From contig CM075783.1 of the NCBI GenBank assembly GCA_037974665.1, positions 14,726,762-14,790,761 of the forward strand: DNA of 64,000 nt, read 5' to 3'. Below the pieces are notes generated by a model that had not been told where the DNA came from, searched no databases, and was given only the letters and a program-made list of their open reading frames with translations. This document shows, in pieces, positions 24,875-37,901 of the stretch. Every line of letters starts with the position of its first letter. The first letter of the stretch is position 1. This DNA is from Ehretia macrophylla. Its lineage: Eukaryota; Streptophyta; Magnoliopsida; Boraginales; Ehretiaceae. Position numbers and translations under genes: made by a program.

Positions 24875-25724
24875 GTCAAGGCAATGACTATAGATTTGAA
24901 AAAATGAAAAACTGAAAAAAAAAAAAAAATGGCCTTCTTGACATTTTATTCATGGTTCAGATAGCTACCTTGGATTTACCCCCAACCTCAAAGCATTAGA
25001 TGTCTTTCACCCCCAACATTGATCAGATATATTCAGGAAGACTCCTGCCATTCCTTAAGACCAACGGGTAGTACAGGAGCATTCAATTATATAGTGACTA
25101 TGCCTTATTATGCACTCTATTTACTTACAAGAATTTGAAATTATTGTGCACTATTTGCAATCTACCCTCCTCTTAGCATCTTAAATGCAGTATCAAAAAA
25201 GATTCCCTTCCCCAGATATTTCAAATTTTGTATGAGCATGAAAGAGCCCCCATAGACAAACAACAGAAGCCTCTAGCTCATAACTTAACTCATCTGCAGA
25301 CCTTGAGTTGGCATATACTTTACCGTTCAATATGCCAATGGGATAAGAAGAATCAAGTACACCATAACAGACAAGGTATGTTTTACATGAGTCAAATACA
25401 CTGAAAACCAAAGATATGGAAACACAAATAAGCACACCCACAGATGAATCAATTTGTTTTAAAAATTAAATAAGCAGTAGGGCAGCAGCAGAAAGCATAT
25501 TAAGCTAGCTACATCACTTATCACTAAAGTCTGAAATGAAGGAAACATAAGAAGGCTCCCTCATTCCCCCATACCACCAAAGAGAAAGTGAAGAAACAAT
25601 TAAGAGGATTGAGAATTCATGACAACAATATATACAATTGAGATTTTATTGACTTCAATAAATTGGCTGAGGAAAAAAACCTTGATATTATGTCCCTAAA
25701 AAAGTTTGGCTTTTGGCTTTAGAC

Positions 25725-25851
25725 CTCCTTTGGAAGGATGTATGGGGAACAGCTTCCCTTCCGCACAAAGAGATGAATCCTCTTCGCCTTCAAGTGTATC
25801 AATATGATACTCCCTCATTTCATAATGATCTTTAGCTTGCAAAGCCCGCAC
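25725..25851 (-). pseudogene. RECG: RECG exon (VRALQAKDHYEMREY...)
   Basis: 127 bp between GAAAAG and a GTCTAA donor, intact, reading VRALQAKDHYEMREYHIDTL and on to PSKGG. It joins in phase to the wedge-domain exon at 28016. Confidence 0.85.
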
Positions 25852-27134
25852 CTTTTCAAGGCAATATTCAGGAAAACATTTAGGAAACAATAACAAGGAG
25901 GCCAACATGTAGACCATCAAATATAATCAGCAGAGCATCATCATTACTCTTCCATCTGTTACCCAAAAGTAAAATAAGAAACAACAATCAAGTATAATTA
26001 CATGCCGAAAAGCTAGTTGTTCTCTTGAACAACAGCTAAGTCAATGTGAAGCTGGAACAATAGCTATGTCAATGTGAAGCTGGAGTACAAAAACTTAGCA
26101 TGAGCAAAATAGTCGTTTGGCAAAATGGGAAGAGTCTCAGAGCTGGCTAAACTGAATGGATCAGTCTCCTACTTTTGGTTCCTCTTTCTCTTCAGATAAG
26201 TATCAAAACATAACCACAACTTCCCGAATTTTTCAATTCTAGGAAACTGGGCAGTTGAAGGCTTAATTCATAATAATACATGGAACGGCATCAAAAGATT
26301 AGATAGAAATTAGGACAGAATGCCAGAATTTCCGCTGAGAATCACAAGAAAATGCTCCTCAGCTAGCCCTGCTACAATGTTGTTAGTAATAGCTGCAAAA
26401 TATCAACCATACTGGATGAAAACACTACATAATAAAATGAAAGTTTATTTCCTTCTCAGCATCGTTCTCTCATTTATGCTGTCACAATTTCAAATTTATG
26501 TAATGGAGATAACATTTTTTCTTTCTCCCTCATAGAGGAAATAAGTAAGGTGGTATACTATATTTACCCACTTATTGGAACTCCTTCCAATGACCTATGC
26601 ATTCTGTTTATCATTTCAATTGGACGACCCATTAATCCAATTTGAGGAAGAAAGGAACTCTTTCCATTTTTTTAGGGGCTTGGAGCAGATGAAGCCTTCT
26701 TTCTTCTTGGTCCGCTTTGGCTCCTGATCTTGAGCTCTTGACCTTCCAATATCACCCTCATATAAAAGAAATTTCAACCTAAGGGGCCTTCCCTCTTAAG
26801 CTTAATATTAAAAATGTCAGACTTATCGAAAAAAAAAAAAATGTATTAAACGTTACCATAACAGCTACAAACGTTACAGTTTTAAAGGGAATATCATCAC
26901 TCAAATCTAAAGAGTAAGTTCCCTTAAACTCCATGCCCATTACAAAAGGAATACTACTATTGGAACAGAGGGAGTATTACTCAAGGTACTCAAAAAAATG
27001 GAATTTACATTTCTAAATTTGGATTCTCTAATATCATGAATCCTCCAATCTTCAGTTTCTTAAAATCCTTAAAAGCGCCTGTGCAATCAACCATTGGCAA
27101 AAAATGCATGAGTTATGCCCATCAAAATTATCAG

Positions 27135-27623
27135 TTAGGCTCCGTTTGTTTGTCGTAAATTTTTTCCTAGAAAATATTTTTCTGATTTTCCAGTGTTCAG
27201 TCAACTAAAAATATTTTCAGTCAATGTAAAAAATTAGTTATAAGGAGTATATAATGTTTTCATGTACTTTAGGTTTGTAAAACATTTTTCACTCCACACT
27301 TCACCCCAAACCCCACCTCACCCCCACCTACCACCTCTTCCGGTCACCCCCCACCCACGCCAGCCATCACACCCATTAATACATGTGTTTTTATATATCT
27401 CTTCCAGTCACCCCCACCCACCCCAAATCCTACCCATAGATATACATATATATGCGCATGAATTTTGATATACCCTTTGAAGGTTGTGCGTGGGTGTGTA
27501 TTTGTAAAATTCTTCCATCAAAAAATGTTTTCCGGTGTAACAACCAACCACAAGAAGATATTCTATTTTCCAAATAATATTTTCATCTATCAAATTATTT
27601 TCCTGCAAATAAATGGAGCCTAA
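27135..27623. mobile_element. MITE in a RECG intron
   Basis: Terminal inverted repeats TTAGGCTCCGTTTGTTTG and CAAATAAATGGAGCCTAA (two mismatches over 18 bp) bound 489 bp of AT-rich, non-coding DNA. The interior shows mirrored aaatattttt/aatattttc words. The ends fit DNA-transposon MITEs of the hAT or PIF type; the target duplication is unclear. Confidence 0.65.
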
Positions 27624-28015
27624 GTTCACTAGCCATTGCAAGCTCAAACTATATTCACTGACCTAGGATAGGAGGTATTGCACAAACCTGTGTTTCTAAT
27701 AAATTTGCAGAGAGCAATTGCCGTGAACAACTACATTTCAACACTTGACATTCCAATCCCACCAAACTTTTCTAAACTATTCCCAAGAGCTACATCATCG
27801 GCAGATACCACAATATTTATTATTAAAAATATTACTAAAAGCTAATATTTCTCATGATAGGTATCCACTGCTAAAATGTTTCTCACGCGAAGCATCCACT
27901 TCACTATGTAAAAGAACATTATAGGGATTAGGTTCAATTTCTTGAAGGAACTACTTGTGAAACAAGAACCAACACTAATACTACAAATGCTTTGATCAAT
28001 CTTACATTTACTCAC

Positions 28016-28253
28016 CTTACCACTAACACATACAATGTCTCCTTCCTTGTACTTCCCCTGTATACTTCTGAGAAAAGGTTGATATGTGAAGCGGGTACCA
28101 TGGAAAAATTGCTTCAAATGTAAATATATTGTTCTCTTCTTCCCCCTATTAGCTTCATTACCATCAATTAAACATTCAGAAGTTGACTCTTCTGCAATTT
28201 CACAAGCCACAACAACCTCAAGAAAAGAAAAGGAATAACTAGCCTTGATTCCT
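28016..28253 (-). pseudogene. RECG: RECG exon, wedge/OB-fold domain
   Basis: 238 bp from TGCAG to GTGAGT, intact. It reads GIKASYSFSFLEVVVACEIA, then HLKQFFHGTRFTYQPFL and on to GDIVCVSGK. This is the DNA-binding wedge region of RecG. It joins the exon at 31391 by completing an AG-A codon. Confidence 0.88.
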
Positions 28254-29204
28254 CTGCATAGTAATATTTACAAATATGGAGATTAGATATGAAGTCACCA
28301 GCCATTGTATAATAATGAGTAGACAAAAACATAAATGAGTATAAATGGATGCATTCAATTTAATATCAGACTTTCTCACACACCTGACCTTTCTCTTGAC
28401 CTTGAAAAGGATTGACAAAACTGCTAAGCATGTTTCACCTTGAACTGAATATAATATCATTGCGTTTAATATTCATGTGCAAACTTATAGATAATTCAAG
28501 TACAAGAATTAAGTTTTGCATTTATAAGTTGAGATTAATCATTCCCCTCAAATTGCAATATGCAATATCCACAAACATGTGAGTAATGAAATTCTTTGTA
28601 AAGTTAAATTAAAAGGGAAAAGTGTCTATGCTTTAAATTATTATATAATCATATTCAAACTTACTCCTGGAATTTTCAGAAAATCTAACATCAAAGCAGT
28701 AGATTGAATGGCAAAGCACCTTACATGCTACTAAAGGATATCTATTTTCATGAGGACTTGATTTTCTACAGGAGCGTGGCTCCCAAAGAGCACGTACACT
28801 GATTTGCTTTAACCACCTTTGGGTACATAAACAACAAATTTATATGACACCAAAGACCCTTTAAACATTATATAAAGTACCTTTGACAACATTAATTACC
28901 TAGTAACCTCCTAAGGGAGCATTTTTGTTCTATATCAACTCCATAAGGTTGAAGGTGAAAGCAATCAAAAGTGTTTAGGAACACAGTTCAAAAAAGAAAA
29001 TTAAAATAGTAATATGCTTCTAAAAATTTGAAATATGTAATAACATCTTGACATTGTGCCCAAGTAAGCCAAATGAGAGAGAGAGATAGAGAAAAGAGAA
29101 AAAAGACCAGGATGCAATAGCAAGCTAGAGAAACACTTCTTTCCATCCAATAACTTTTGTGAAGCTTGTTCCATTGTCTTTTATTTCAAGAGATAGTTTA
29201 TCAC

Positions 29205-30432
29205 TGTTGGGTGTAATATTGATATATTATTTCAGTATCTTTTCACTTAAATTTTGTTCGTTCTTGAGTAATTTATGAGCAATTTAATTGGTTCCATGTT
29301 TGTTTTGTGATGTAGGTGAATTATATGAGGAGACATGGATTTTTGAGGCCAAGATTGAAGGGAAATGACTGAGTCAATCTTTTATGTAGTTCGTGAAGAA
29401 ATTAAAGAGAAAATAGAAGTAGTGCAGTCATAGTGCAGCTGCGCAGCGTCGCAGGATTTTTAAGGGCAATTTGGTAAAAAGGCGCGAAAAGAAGAAAACC
29501 CTACGATAAAAAGGGTATTAGACGTTGAAAAGAGAGAGTTTCTTGGCTGGCTGCTAGTTCCTGGGGAGAAAAGTAAAAATTTGGAGAGGAGAAAATGCAA
29601 GAAAACATAGGATTGACGAGGAAGTACGGATCAGAGACAAGATTAGCCACGACTTTCTTGAGATTTCTAGTTTTCTCTCTCTCTCATCATGAATTTTAAC
29701 AGATTCTTGATTTCATTTACGTTGATTATGAGTTGCTAAATTACTTTTCTAGGGCTACGATGTAGCCAGATTTTGATTACTCGAATTATGTTGAATTGAT
29801 TGGTTGATTGATTATTCTATTTTTATGCTGAATATTTCACACTATACGTAATGCTTGTGATTATCTGGCCAATAATTGCTTGTTTTGTGGTTTAGTTTGA
29901 GACTGAGAAGTGATAACTAAACTAGACCATGTGTGGAGTATCATTAAATTGTCATAAGCTAGAGATAGTTATGAGTCTAGTGCAACGTTTAAATTTCTAG
30001 AGCTTAATGCATTCCATAAGTTCACAGTTATCACAGAAATGTAGGTAGCTTGCTTATTGGGGTAGGGTATTGATGCTTGAGAAAGATTAGTATCTACCTT
30101 AGTGAAATGATTGACAGCATAACGAATAGTCGTCAATTAGATTTAATCAACAGATTCGAGTAGGATAAATTTTGGTGAAATCGTAATCCCTAGAACTCTC
30201 CAATTATTGAATCAAATTTTCCATCAAATTCGCATTTGCTTAGTTGTTATTTTCGTTAGTTTTGTTATATCTTTAGTTTTTAATTACAAATTCTCAAGTT
30301 TTGATCATCTGAATAAAATTAAAGCTAAATCAATTTCGGTAGTTAATAATCTCAGTCCTCGTATGAACGATCTTTATTCATCATTTTATTACTTATTGCG
30401 ACACGTGCACTTGCGTTAGAAATTACACAACA
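29205..30432 (+). mobile_element. Candidate solo LTR in a RECG intron
   Basis: 1228 bp starting TGTTGGGTGTAA and ending TTACACAACA (complementary ends with one mismatch, TG...CA), flanked by ATCAC and ATCTC, a 5-bp duplication with one change. The 3' portion has CGTGCACTTGCG, a word also near the end of the solo LTR at 46561-48445. No internal region, primer site or coding sequence adjoins it. Confidence 0.65.
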
Positions 30433-31390
30433 ATCTCAAGTCCTTTTTCTCACTTTGTTGTTGGGTTTTGATGCTTTATATCTTGCTATAATAATATAAT
30501 TGAGAAATTTTATCATACAACACAACAAAAATAAAACGTTTTCACTCAATTATTTTATGGATACTTTTTATCTGACCTCAATTTGATCAAGTTAAACTTT
30601 CTAATTGTTAGATGCAAATTCATCATTTGCCCATGACCCAATAACCCATTTGATCCATTTAATTTCTCTTGCTCACATTCTGATAACTAAGCACTTATAT
30701 GAATCCAAAACATGGAAAAAGAAGGCTGACAAAAATCTCGATCATCCTTTTCTTTTTCAACACAATCTCTCATATCAAATGCAATAGGAGATGCAACAGA
30801 TGGAACTATTAGATGCCTAACCACAGAGTACAATGATTGATGCATAGTGGCACGAAGTAGATAATGAAAACAGCCAATATTAGATCATACGCTGCCCTCA
30901 ATAAGCTTCACGAAAATGGGGATATGCATGTCATAGAAGCCCCCTACTAATCTAAAGGGGGGGGGTGAGGGGGAAAAGCCACTGGATGAAGACGCAGAGA
31001 ATAAATGGGCTTGTTTTGGCATGAGACAGATCCAAAAGACTCTACTCTAAAAATAATATACCACGAAGCCCTTTCCTTCCATCTTTACTGGATAACCAAA
31101 GACTATAACAATAACAGAAATTAATTGTAAGCATAAATTGAAATACCATTATAAAATTACAACTAAAAATGAATGTAAAAATTATAACATATGCTTGCTA
31201 CATATGTAGCCCCTAATACTTCCTTAGCACCTAAAGGATGTGGATCAACATGACATGTACTTACACATTTAGAAGTAAATTTCACTGGTAACTGTAAGAC
31301 ATTTAGTATAAATTCACATTTATATATCCAATACACACCTCAGAAAAAGAGGCTAGTAGAAGTATTAGAATAAAAGAATTAATGGCGGAC

Positions 31391-31503
31391 CTGGAAGATA
31401 AGATTTTTCCAGCAAAAATCAAGTACTGGCCATCTTCAATCCCAACATCTGCATTTTGCAGATCAGCATAGGTCCGGGGAAAATGATGCAACAATTTACT
31501 CAA
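31391..31503 (-). pseudogene. RECG: RECG exon (LLHHFPRTYADLQN...)
   Basis: 113 bp between ACATGTAG and a GTCCGC donor, intact, reading LSKLLHHFPRTYADLQNADV and on to GKILSS. It is the most conserved-looking part of the plant RECG N-terminal half. Confidence 0.9.
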
Positions 31504-31584
31504 CTACATGTGCACAAAAGCTCATAAGATCTTGAAATCTAAAAGAAAATTATACATTCTCCATACAAAACTATGGATACATAC

Positions 31585-32184
31585 GGTGTGAAAGCCACAA
31601 TTCTCAAGCTGATGAAACTGTCTTTTACTCAATCCAGGTATGCAGTTGATAGTTCTATCAAGAACTAATTCTACTGCTGTAGCAGATTGTAGGGTCTCAA
31701 GTACCACAGAGGTGAAAGATTTATCCACAATGTATTGAGTATCTTCTCTCGACTTATTCTCCATATTTGACCACTGTGAACGTGTCGAAGATGTATCACA
31801 TTCATCTTCAATGAGATTGGAAGAGCTCCCATCTGGTACATCTTCAGTGAGAGTGGAAGAGCTTTCATTTGCAAGTTTTAGATTTAGTGATTCCCGTGAC
31901 TTGTACAAACAGTTGAGATCAACCCAATTTGTTCTAACAGAACTTGGAAGAAATTCTTCACATAAATGAGCTGCTGAAAGTCCACTGTTCTAAGAGCAGT
32001 ATGTGCCATCATCATACAATTGCACAGGCGTGGAAAACCCCAAAGTGATGAACGGGAATTGTTTACAGGCCAAAGAGACATCAAAATCATCACTTCCACC
32101 TTTCAGACTGATGAGAAATTCCTGTTTAGCATTTTCCTTGTCAACAAAGTCATCTAAACCATCATAACCCATCCAGACAGACAC
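31585..32184 (-). pseudogene. RECG: RECG large exon with in-frame stop
   Basis: 600 bp, 200 codons, phase 0 at both ends (GCCTGTAG acceptor, GTATGT donor). It runs from VSVWMGYDGLDDFVDKENAK to IPGLSKRQFHQLENCGFHT. A TAG at 31990-31992 interrupts it after DDGTYCS, and the same frame then continues with NSGLSAAHLCEEFLPSSVRT. There is no other defect in the exon. Confidence 0.88.
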
Positions 32185-32460
32185 CTACAGGCAAAACAGG
32201 AAGACATGTCAAAGATCTTTGCAAAATAATCAATCAAAACCTAAACTGCTACTTACGTACTATGATACATCATATGAAGAATAATTAGCATATACAGACA
32301 TGCATTGAGATGCAGAACTCCTGGGTACTGTAAGGCTCATCACTAAGACTTCAAATGCTAAATTGGCTGGCAAGCACCAATAGTGCCTCCCAAACTATGC
32401 TAGAGTGAAGTCTCTAGGCTCAAATGTGTATTCTTGGGATATTCACGGAATTAAAATTTG

Positions 32461-33218
32461 TACCGTTCTTATAGTCTATCTCCTAATCAGCTTTTCTTTC
32501 GTGGCGATGTGATCTTTCTAGAGTCAGCTCCTTGTTTTTCAGTGCCTAATCCATGTAATGACCTTGAGAACTCCTTTCATCTTCTTTCTCCAATTTTTTT
32601 CGCTAAGCCATTAACTAAAACACGAACTTTGGAGTCCCCATCTTCATCTTCTTCTCGCCTTAATTGTCCTAATCTCCAGGTTTACTCTCAACATCAGAAT
32701 GTTGCGACAATAACTGTTGCTTCAGACCCTCCTGCAGATTCAAGTTTTCTTCTCATCGCCTTGCAAAAATATAAGCATAGTTGTACCATTTATTCAACTG
32801 ATAATTTTTTTCTTATAGCCATTCATCTTCTCCATACTCCTCTTGTGTAGCCTCTATATTTCTTCCTGGGTGGCATAACACAATGGCCAACGAGATGCAC
32901 ATTGTGCATCGGAATGATATATAAGAACTAGTTTCTCTTCCTCCTGATACCTTTTCCCCTGTGCCTAAGCTTACGTTTGTTCACTTGTTTCCTTAGCTGC
33001 AACACTTATAGGCCTTTCAGTTGGATATGAAGGACACATTCTTACATAGGGTTTTGCAGGAAGAGATATACAGAAGAACCTCCAAATTCTATAGCTCAAG
33101 GGAAGTCTAGAACTCTGTGCCACTATGTGGTCTCAAACAATCTCCTTGTGCTTGGTTTGGGAGATTTAGCAATGTGGTTACTGATTTTGGTTTTCAGCAT
33201 TGTAGTGTTGACCATTCT
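32461..33218 (+). pseudogene. Ty1-copia pol remnant, integrase end to RT
   Basis: The open stretch 32458-32850 holds the copia integrase C-terminal region and the linker. Stops follow at about 32850, 32930 and 32995. RT words then appear at 33025-33218. It is non-functional. Confidence 0.8.
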
Positions 33219-33238
33219 ACATTTTACAGGCACACAAA
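33219..33238 (+). repeat. Left target-site duplication of the RTE LINE
   Basis: acattttacaggcacacaaa, repeated at 35850-35869 with one change (g to a). Confidence 0.88.
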
Positions 33239-35849
33239 CCAAACCAAACCAAACTAAGTCTTGTCCCACTCGGTGGGATCGACTATATGGATCATGCGAT
33301 GCCATTTTTTCCTGTCGAGAGTCATCTCCTCTATGAGATCCATACACGCGAGGTCTCGTCTAATTGTCTCCGTCCAAGTAATCTTAAGTCTACTTCTATC
33401 CCTCTTCTGGTGTATTATTTATAAACCTTCGCACCTTCTAACAAACGCCTCAACAGGTCATCTCCTTACGTGGCCAAACCATCTCAGACGATTTTCCCTC
33501 ATCTTATCCTCAATCGGGGCCACTCCTACTCTTTCACGTATCATCTCGTTTCTAATCTTGTCCTTCCTAGTTTTGTCACACATCCATCTCAACATTCTCA
33601 TCCCAACCACCGCCATTTCATGAATATGTTGATATTTCACCGCCCAACACTCCGAACAATATAACATAGCAGGCCTAATAGCTATCTTATAGAACTTCCT
33701 TTTTAGCTTAAGTGGTATTTTTCGATCACACGAGATTGTTGACGCATTTCTCCACTTCATCCATCCTGCTTTGATTCTATGATCAACGTTCACATTAATC
33801 TCCCCATCTTGTTGAACCATGTATTCTTTCTAAGTCTAATCTTACCTCTACCGCATTTATTAACTTATTTTTGCTAAACCTACATTCTATATATTCTGTC
33901 TTTGATCTGCTTAGCTTAAATCCCTTAGATTCTAAAGTAGATCTCCATAATTCTAGCTTAGTATTTACACATTATCTAGACTTATCAATCAAAACAATAT
34001 CATCCGCAAATAACATGTATTACGGTACTGCATCTTGGATTTGACTAGTGAGTTCATCTATAACTAGTGCGAAAAGGTATGGGTTCAAGGCAGATCCTTG
34101 ATGTAGTCCTATTGTAATCAGGAAAAGACTAGACTCTCCTCCCCTCGTCCTTACGCTAGTCATCGCTCTATCGTACATATCTTTTATCACCTCAATGTAT
34201 GCTACACACACACTTTTTTTCTCCAACACCCTCCACAGAACTTCCCTAAGAACTCGGTCATATGCTTTCTCCAAGTCAATAAACATCATGTGTAAGTTTT
34301 TCTGGTTCTCTCGATATTGTTCTATTAACCTCCTTAGCAAAAAGATAGCTTTCATTGTTGATCTTCCAGGCATAAAACCAAATTGATTTTCTGACACCCG
34401 TGTATTTCTCCTTATTCTTCTTTCAATCACTCTTTCCCAGAGTTTCATAGTATGGCTCATTAATTTAATTCCTCGGTAATTGGCACAATTCTGGATATCT
34501 CCTTTATTTTGTATATTAAAACTAAGGTGCTCTTCCGCCAGGCATCAGGCATCTTCTTGTTCCTCAAAATTACGTTAAAAATCTTTGTTAGCCACGTTAC
34601 ACCCTCATCGCCCATGCATCTCCATACTTTGATTGGGATACCATCTGGACCTACAGCCTTTCCAACTTTCATCTTTTTGAGTGCCCCTTCAATCTCTTCT
34701 CTCCCTATATGCCGATAAAATGTGCGGTTTAACTCCTCTTCTGATCTTTCTAGTTGTCCCCAGTTTATGTTACTAGAATGACCCTCGTTAAAAAGTTTGT
34801 AAAAATAGTTTTTCCACTGCTCCTTTATCTCATCTTCTTTGACTAGTACCTTATCATCTTCAAGCTTAATACATTTCACCTAACTTAGGTCCCTAGTTTT
34901 CCGTTCCCTAACTTTTGCAAGCTTAAACACCTATTTTTCTCCTTCTTTTGTATCAAGTCACCTATAAAGTTCCTCGTATGCTTTTGTTTTAGCCTCGCTA
35001 ACTGCCTTCTTTGCTTCCTTTTTTGCTACTTTGTATCTCTCCAAATTTCCATTATTACAATCTTTTTGACATGCTTTGTAACACTCTCTCTTGGCCTTAA
35101 CTTTATCTTGAACTTCGTTACTCTACCACCAAGCCTCCTTGGGCTGGTGCGACACCTTTAGATTTTCCTAAAATATCCTTTCCCACCCTTTTTATACACT
35201 CTGATATTTGTTCCCACATATCATTTGCGTTTCCACTTGTCCCATATGGACTCTTTCAAAACTTTTGACTTAAACATTATTTGTTTCTCTCCTTTTAGGT
35301 TTCACCATCTAATTTTCGAACACTTATAAACCCTCTTTTTCCTTGTCCATTTTTTAACACTTACGTCTAAAACTAGCAATCTATACTGGGTAGTTAAGCT
35401 CTCTCCTAGAATTACCTTACAATCCTTACAAACCAAGCGATCTTTCTTCCTTGCCAGAAAGAAATCTATTTGTGTTCTTGAAAAACCATTCTTATATGTG
35501 ACCAAGTACTCATCTCTCTTCTTAAATAGGGTATTGGTAACAATTAAGTCATATGCTACTGAAAAGTCTAGTACAACCTTACCTTCCTCGTTTCTATCCC
35601 TATAGCCGCACCCCCCCGTGTACACTTGAGTATCTATTGTTGTCCTTTCCTACATGCCCATTCAAATCTCCTCCTATAAAAATCATTACACCTAGTGGTA
35701 TTTCATGCACCAATCCTTTTAAGTCCTCACAAAACTTCTCTTTAATTTGGGCTCCTAAACCAACCTGAGGGGCATAAGTAGTAATAATATTTAGAGTCTC
35801 TCCACCTAATACTACCTTAAGTGCCATTATCCTATCCCCACATCTATTG
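33239..35849 (-). mobile_element. RTE-clade non-LTR retrotransposon, decayed
   Basis: 2611 bp on the minus strand between 20-bp target duplications. The 3' end carries the RTE hallmark hairpin gtcccaccgagtgggac and a short (GGTTT)n tail. Endonuclease (GGDLNGHVG near 35670) and RT are recognisable but broken by several stops and frameshifts. It inserted into the older copia fragment. The 5' end is shorter than expected for a full-length RTE, so it was probably truncated on insertion. Confidence 0.88.
33458..35827 (-). pseudogene. RTE endonuclease-reverse transcriptase remnant
   Basis: In order: endonuclease pieces at 35600-35827 and 35302-35625 (GGDLNGHVG, RNEEGKVVLDFSVAYDL, QIDFFLARKKD). RT pieces follow at 34460-34879 (GKAVGPDGIPIKVWRC) and 34020-34460 ([23 protein letters not shown]). 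The catalytic FADD, near 33999-34010, follows a TAA stop. The C-terminal segment is 33458-33820 ([23 protein letters not shown]). No frame is long enough to be functional. Confidence 0.87.
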
Positions 35850-36899
35850 ACATTTTACAGACACACAAATGTAGGAAAAATTCTTCTTATAGTGGGTGTT
35901 GATGATTAGGAGATTATAGTAAAGGTATCCAATCACTAAAGTGCTTCTAATAGAACAAGCTTGAGACCAAAGAAAGGGGAACATCAAAATAACAAATTAC
36001 TATTGCAGTTTCACAGTCCACATGTTCCATTCTTTCTCGGTATAAATACGCTCTTGATTTACTTAGTGAAATTGGGATACCACGATGTAAGACGGACTCC
36101 TACGGAACCTAATCTCAAGAAATTTCCTGACAAAGGGGAGCTCCTGAACAAGTTCTTGGAACTTATAGAAGTTCCATTGGAAAATTGAATTATTCGACAG
36201 TTACTAGACCTAATATTAATATTACCTTCCCTGTGAATGTGTTCAGTCAAGTTCTAAAGTTGCCACAATCCAGCCCATTGGGATGCGGTACTCCAATTGC
36301 TGAAGTATCTCAAAAGTGCCCTAGGTTGCTGATATGTTATATGGACCATAATTATACGCGAGTTGAAGGATATACAGACACAGGTTAGGCAGGGTCTCCT
36401 TTTGAGATCTACTACAGGATATTATGTATGTCATGGAAAAGAAATAAACAAAGTGTGGTGGATAGATCTAATACAGAATCAGAGTATTAGTGTGTGGTAG
36501 ATAGATAGTGCAGAATCAAAGCATTGGGCTATCAGCTATGGCATACACAACCTGTGAGTTGATACGGTTGAATCTGTTGAAGGAACTTCGATCTAATGGC
36601 ACCCATCTTATGGATTTATTTTTTGACAAGCAAGCAGCTCTTCATATTGCATCTAATCCAGTTTTTCATGAAAGGACAAAGCATATGAAATGAGAAAAAC
36701 AGTGTTTGGGTGGAGATACTACAGAAAATCATCCTGACTTCTTAGTTCTTTTAAAATAGGGGAACATTTAGCAGGCTTGTTTACAGAGTTTTTGTGTAGT
36801 TCTAGAGTTAAAAATATTTGTAACAAGCTAGGCATATGTGATGTAGATGCTCCAGCTTTAGGGAGAGTATTACATGTATTGAGGGTTACTCGGTAGTTT

Positions 36900-37901
36900 A
36901 TGTATTTTCACATCATTAATATGAAAATGCTGGAAATCCTGTACAATATATAAAACCTCTCTTTATCTCCTATCTTTGCTTCTTTCTTTCACTTCTTTAC
37001 TTAATAAATCTAACCCTATGTTACTAATGCAACATATCTCAGTACTGCAAGGGTGGCCTCTGTTGACATATTTGTTGCTCAGCATAAAGAAAATAATCTA
37101 TATTGTAAATCACAATGATCTAACCAGTGTTGCACATTATTCTTTCATAAGTAAACTACTAGACAAATGTAAACAACCAGTTCTAACACATCCATCCCCT
37201 CTAATGCAATCCCTGTTGAACCATTGGTATTTCCAGACTGCTCAGCTTAACTCTCGAGAACAAAAGAACTTGAGGGGTCCTTTCTCTACCAACTTCTTAG
37301 GCACTGACAATCTCTTACAACGTGAGATGCAGTGGAAACTTGCCAGAAGCATCATGCAGCATATAAATCATGGAGCAATTTTCAGGCAATGGCCAATTAA
37401 CAGATTCCTATTGCACAAATCACTATAACTAAACAACACATCATGAGCCAGAAATCATTCTTTGGTTCAATCTTTTAAATCTGCCATCTTTTAGCATTTC
37501 TCAAATAGCAGAAATCTAGGTTTTTCTTAAAACAGAGATAAATACATTAAGAACATGAAACAAGAGACCAACTGAACTACAGACAAACAAGCATTCGATA
37601 CAAGCCCAAAATTATTAAGAGAAACGATGACTGAAATTGTAGCGGAAAAATCAGAACTCAATTAGAATACTCTGGGAACAGGTTAATCACTTCCAATATT
37701 TAAACAACTCACTGCATTTGGACAATGCTTAGTACAAGAACTAAAATGGTCAGAAGAAATAATTATTCTCAATGCAGCAGTATCTTGGTTTTCATGAGAT
37801 GCACCAACCAAATTGATATCTGGGAACAATTGTCTGATGCACATGACACACACTAGAAAATGCACAACTAACATATAGAACTTCATAGACACTTCACAAA
37901 C
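36900..37901. other. Intronic DNA without recognised feature
   Basis: The 3' side of the copia fragment grades into AT-rich intron. A 150-codon plus-strand open frame at 36976-37428 has no motif and is probably chance. Confidence 0.4.

Larger units (their letters stand above)
32461..36868 (+). mobile_element. Decayed Ty1-copia fragment, split by a LINE
   Basis: Left piece 32461-33238: the end of the integrase (YRSYSLSPNQLFFRGDVIFL) and part of RT (QLDMKDTFLH, LKQSPCAWFGRF). Right piece 35850 to about 36868: RNase H region words KLNYSTVTRPNI, GYTDTG and DKQAALHIASNPVFHERTKH, then a purine-rich GGGAGAGT near 36860. It has many stops and frameshifts, and no LTR could be delimited. It sits in the large RECG intron between 32184 and 37902, sense-opposite to that gene. 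Confidence 0.85.

Noticed and set aside
33261-33664. Plus-strand open frames of 64-120 codons
   Set aside because: They are antisense shadows of the RTE C-terminal region on the minus strand.
36976-37428. 150-codon open frame in a RECG intron
   Set aside because: No family, no splice or promoter context, and the composition fits chance.
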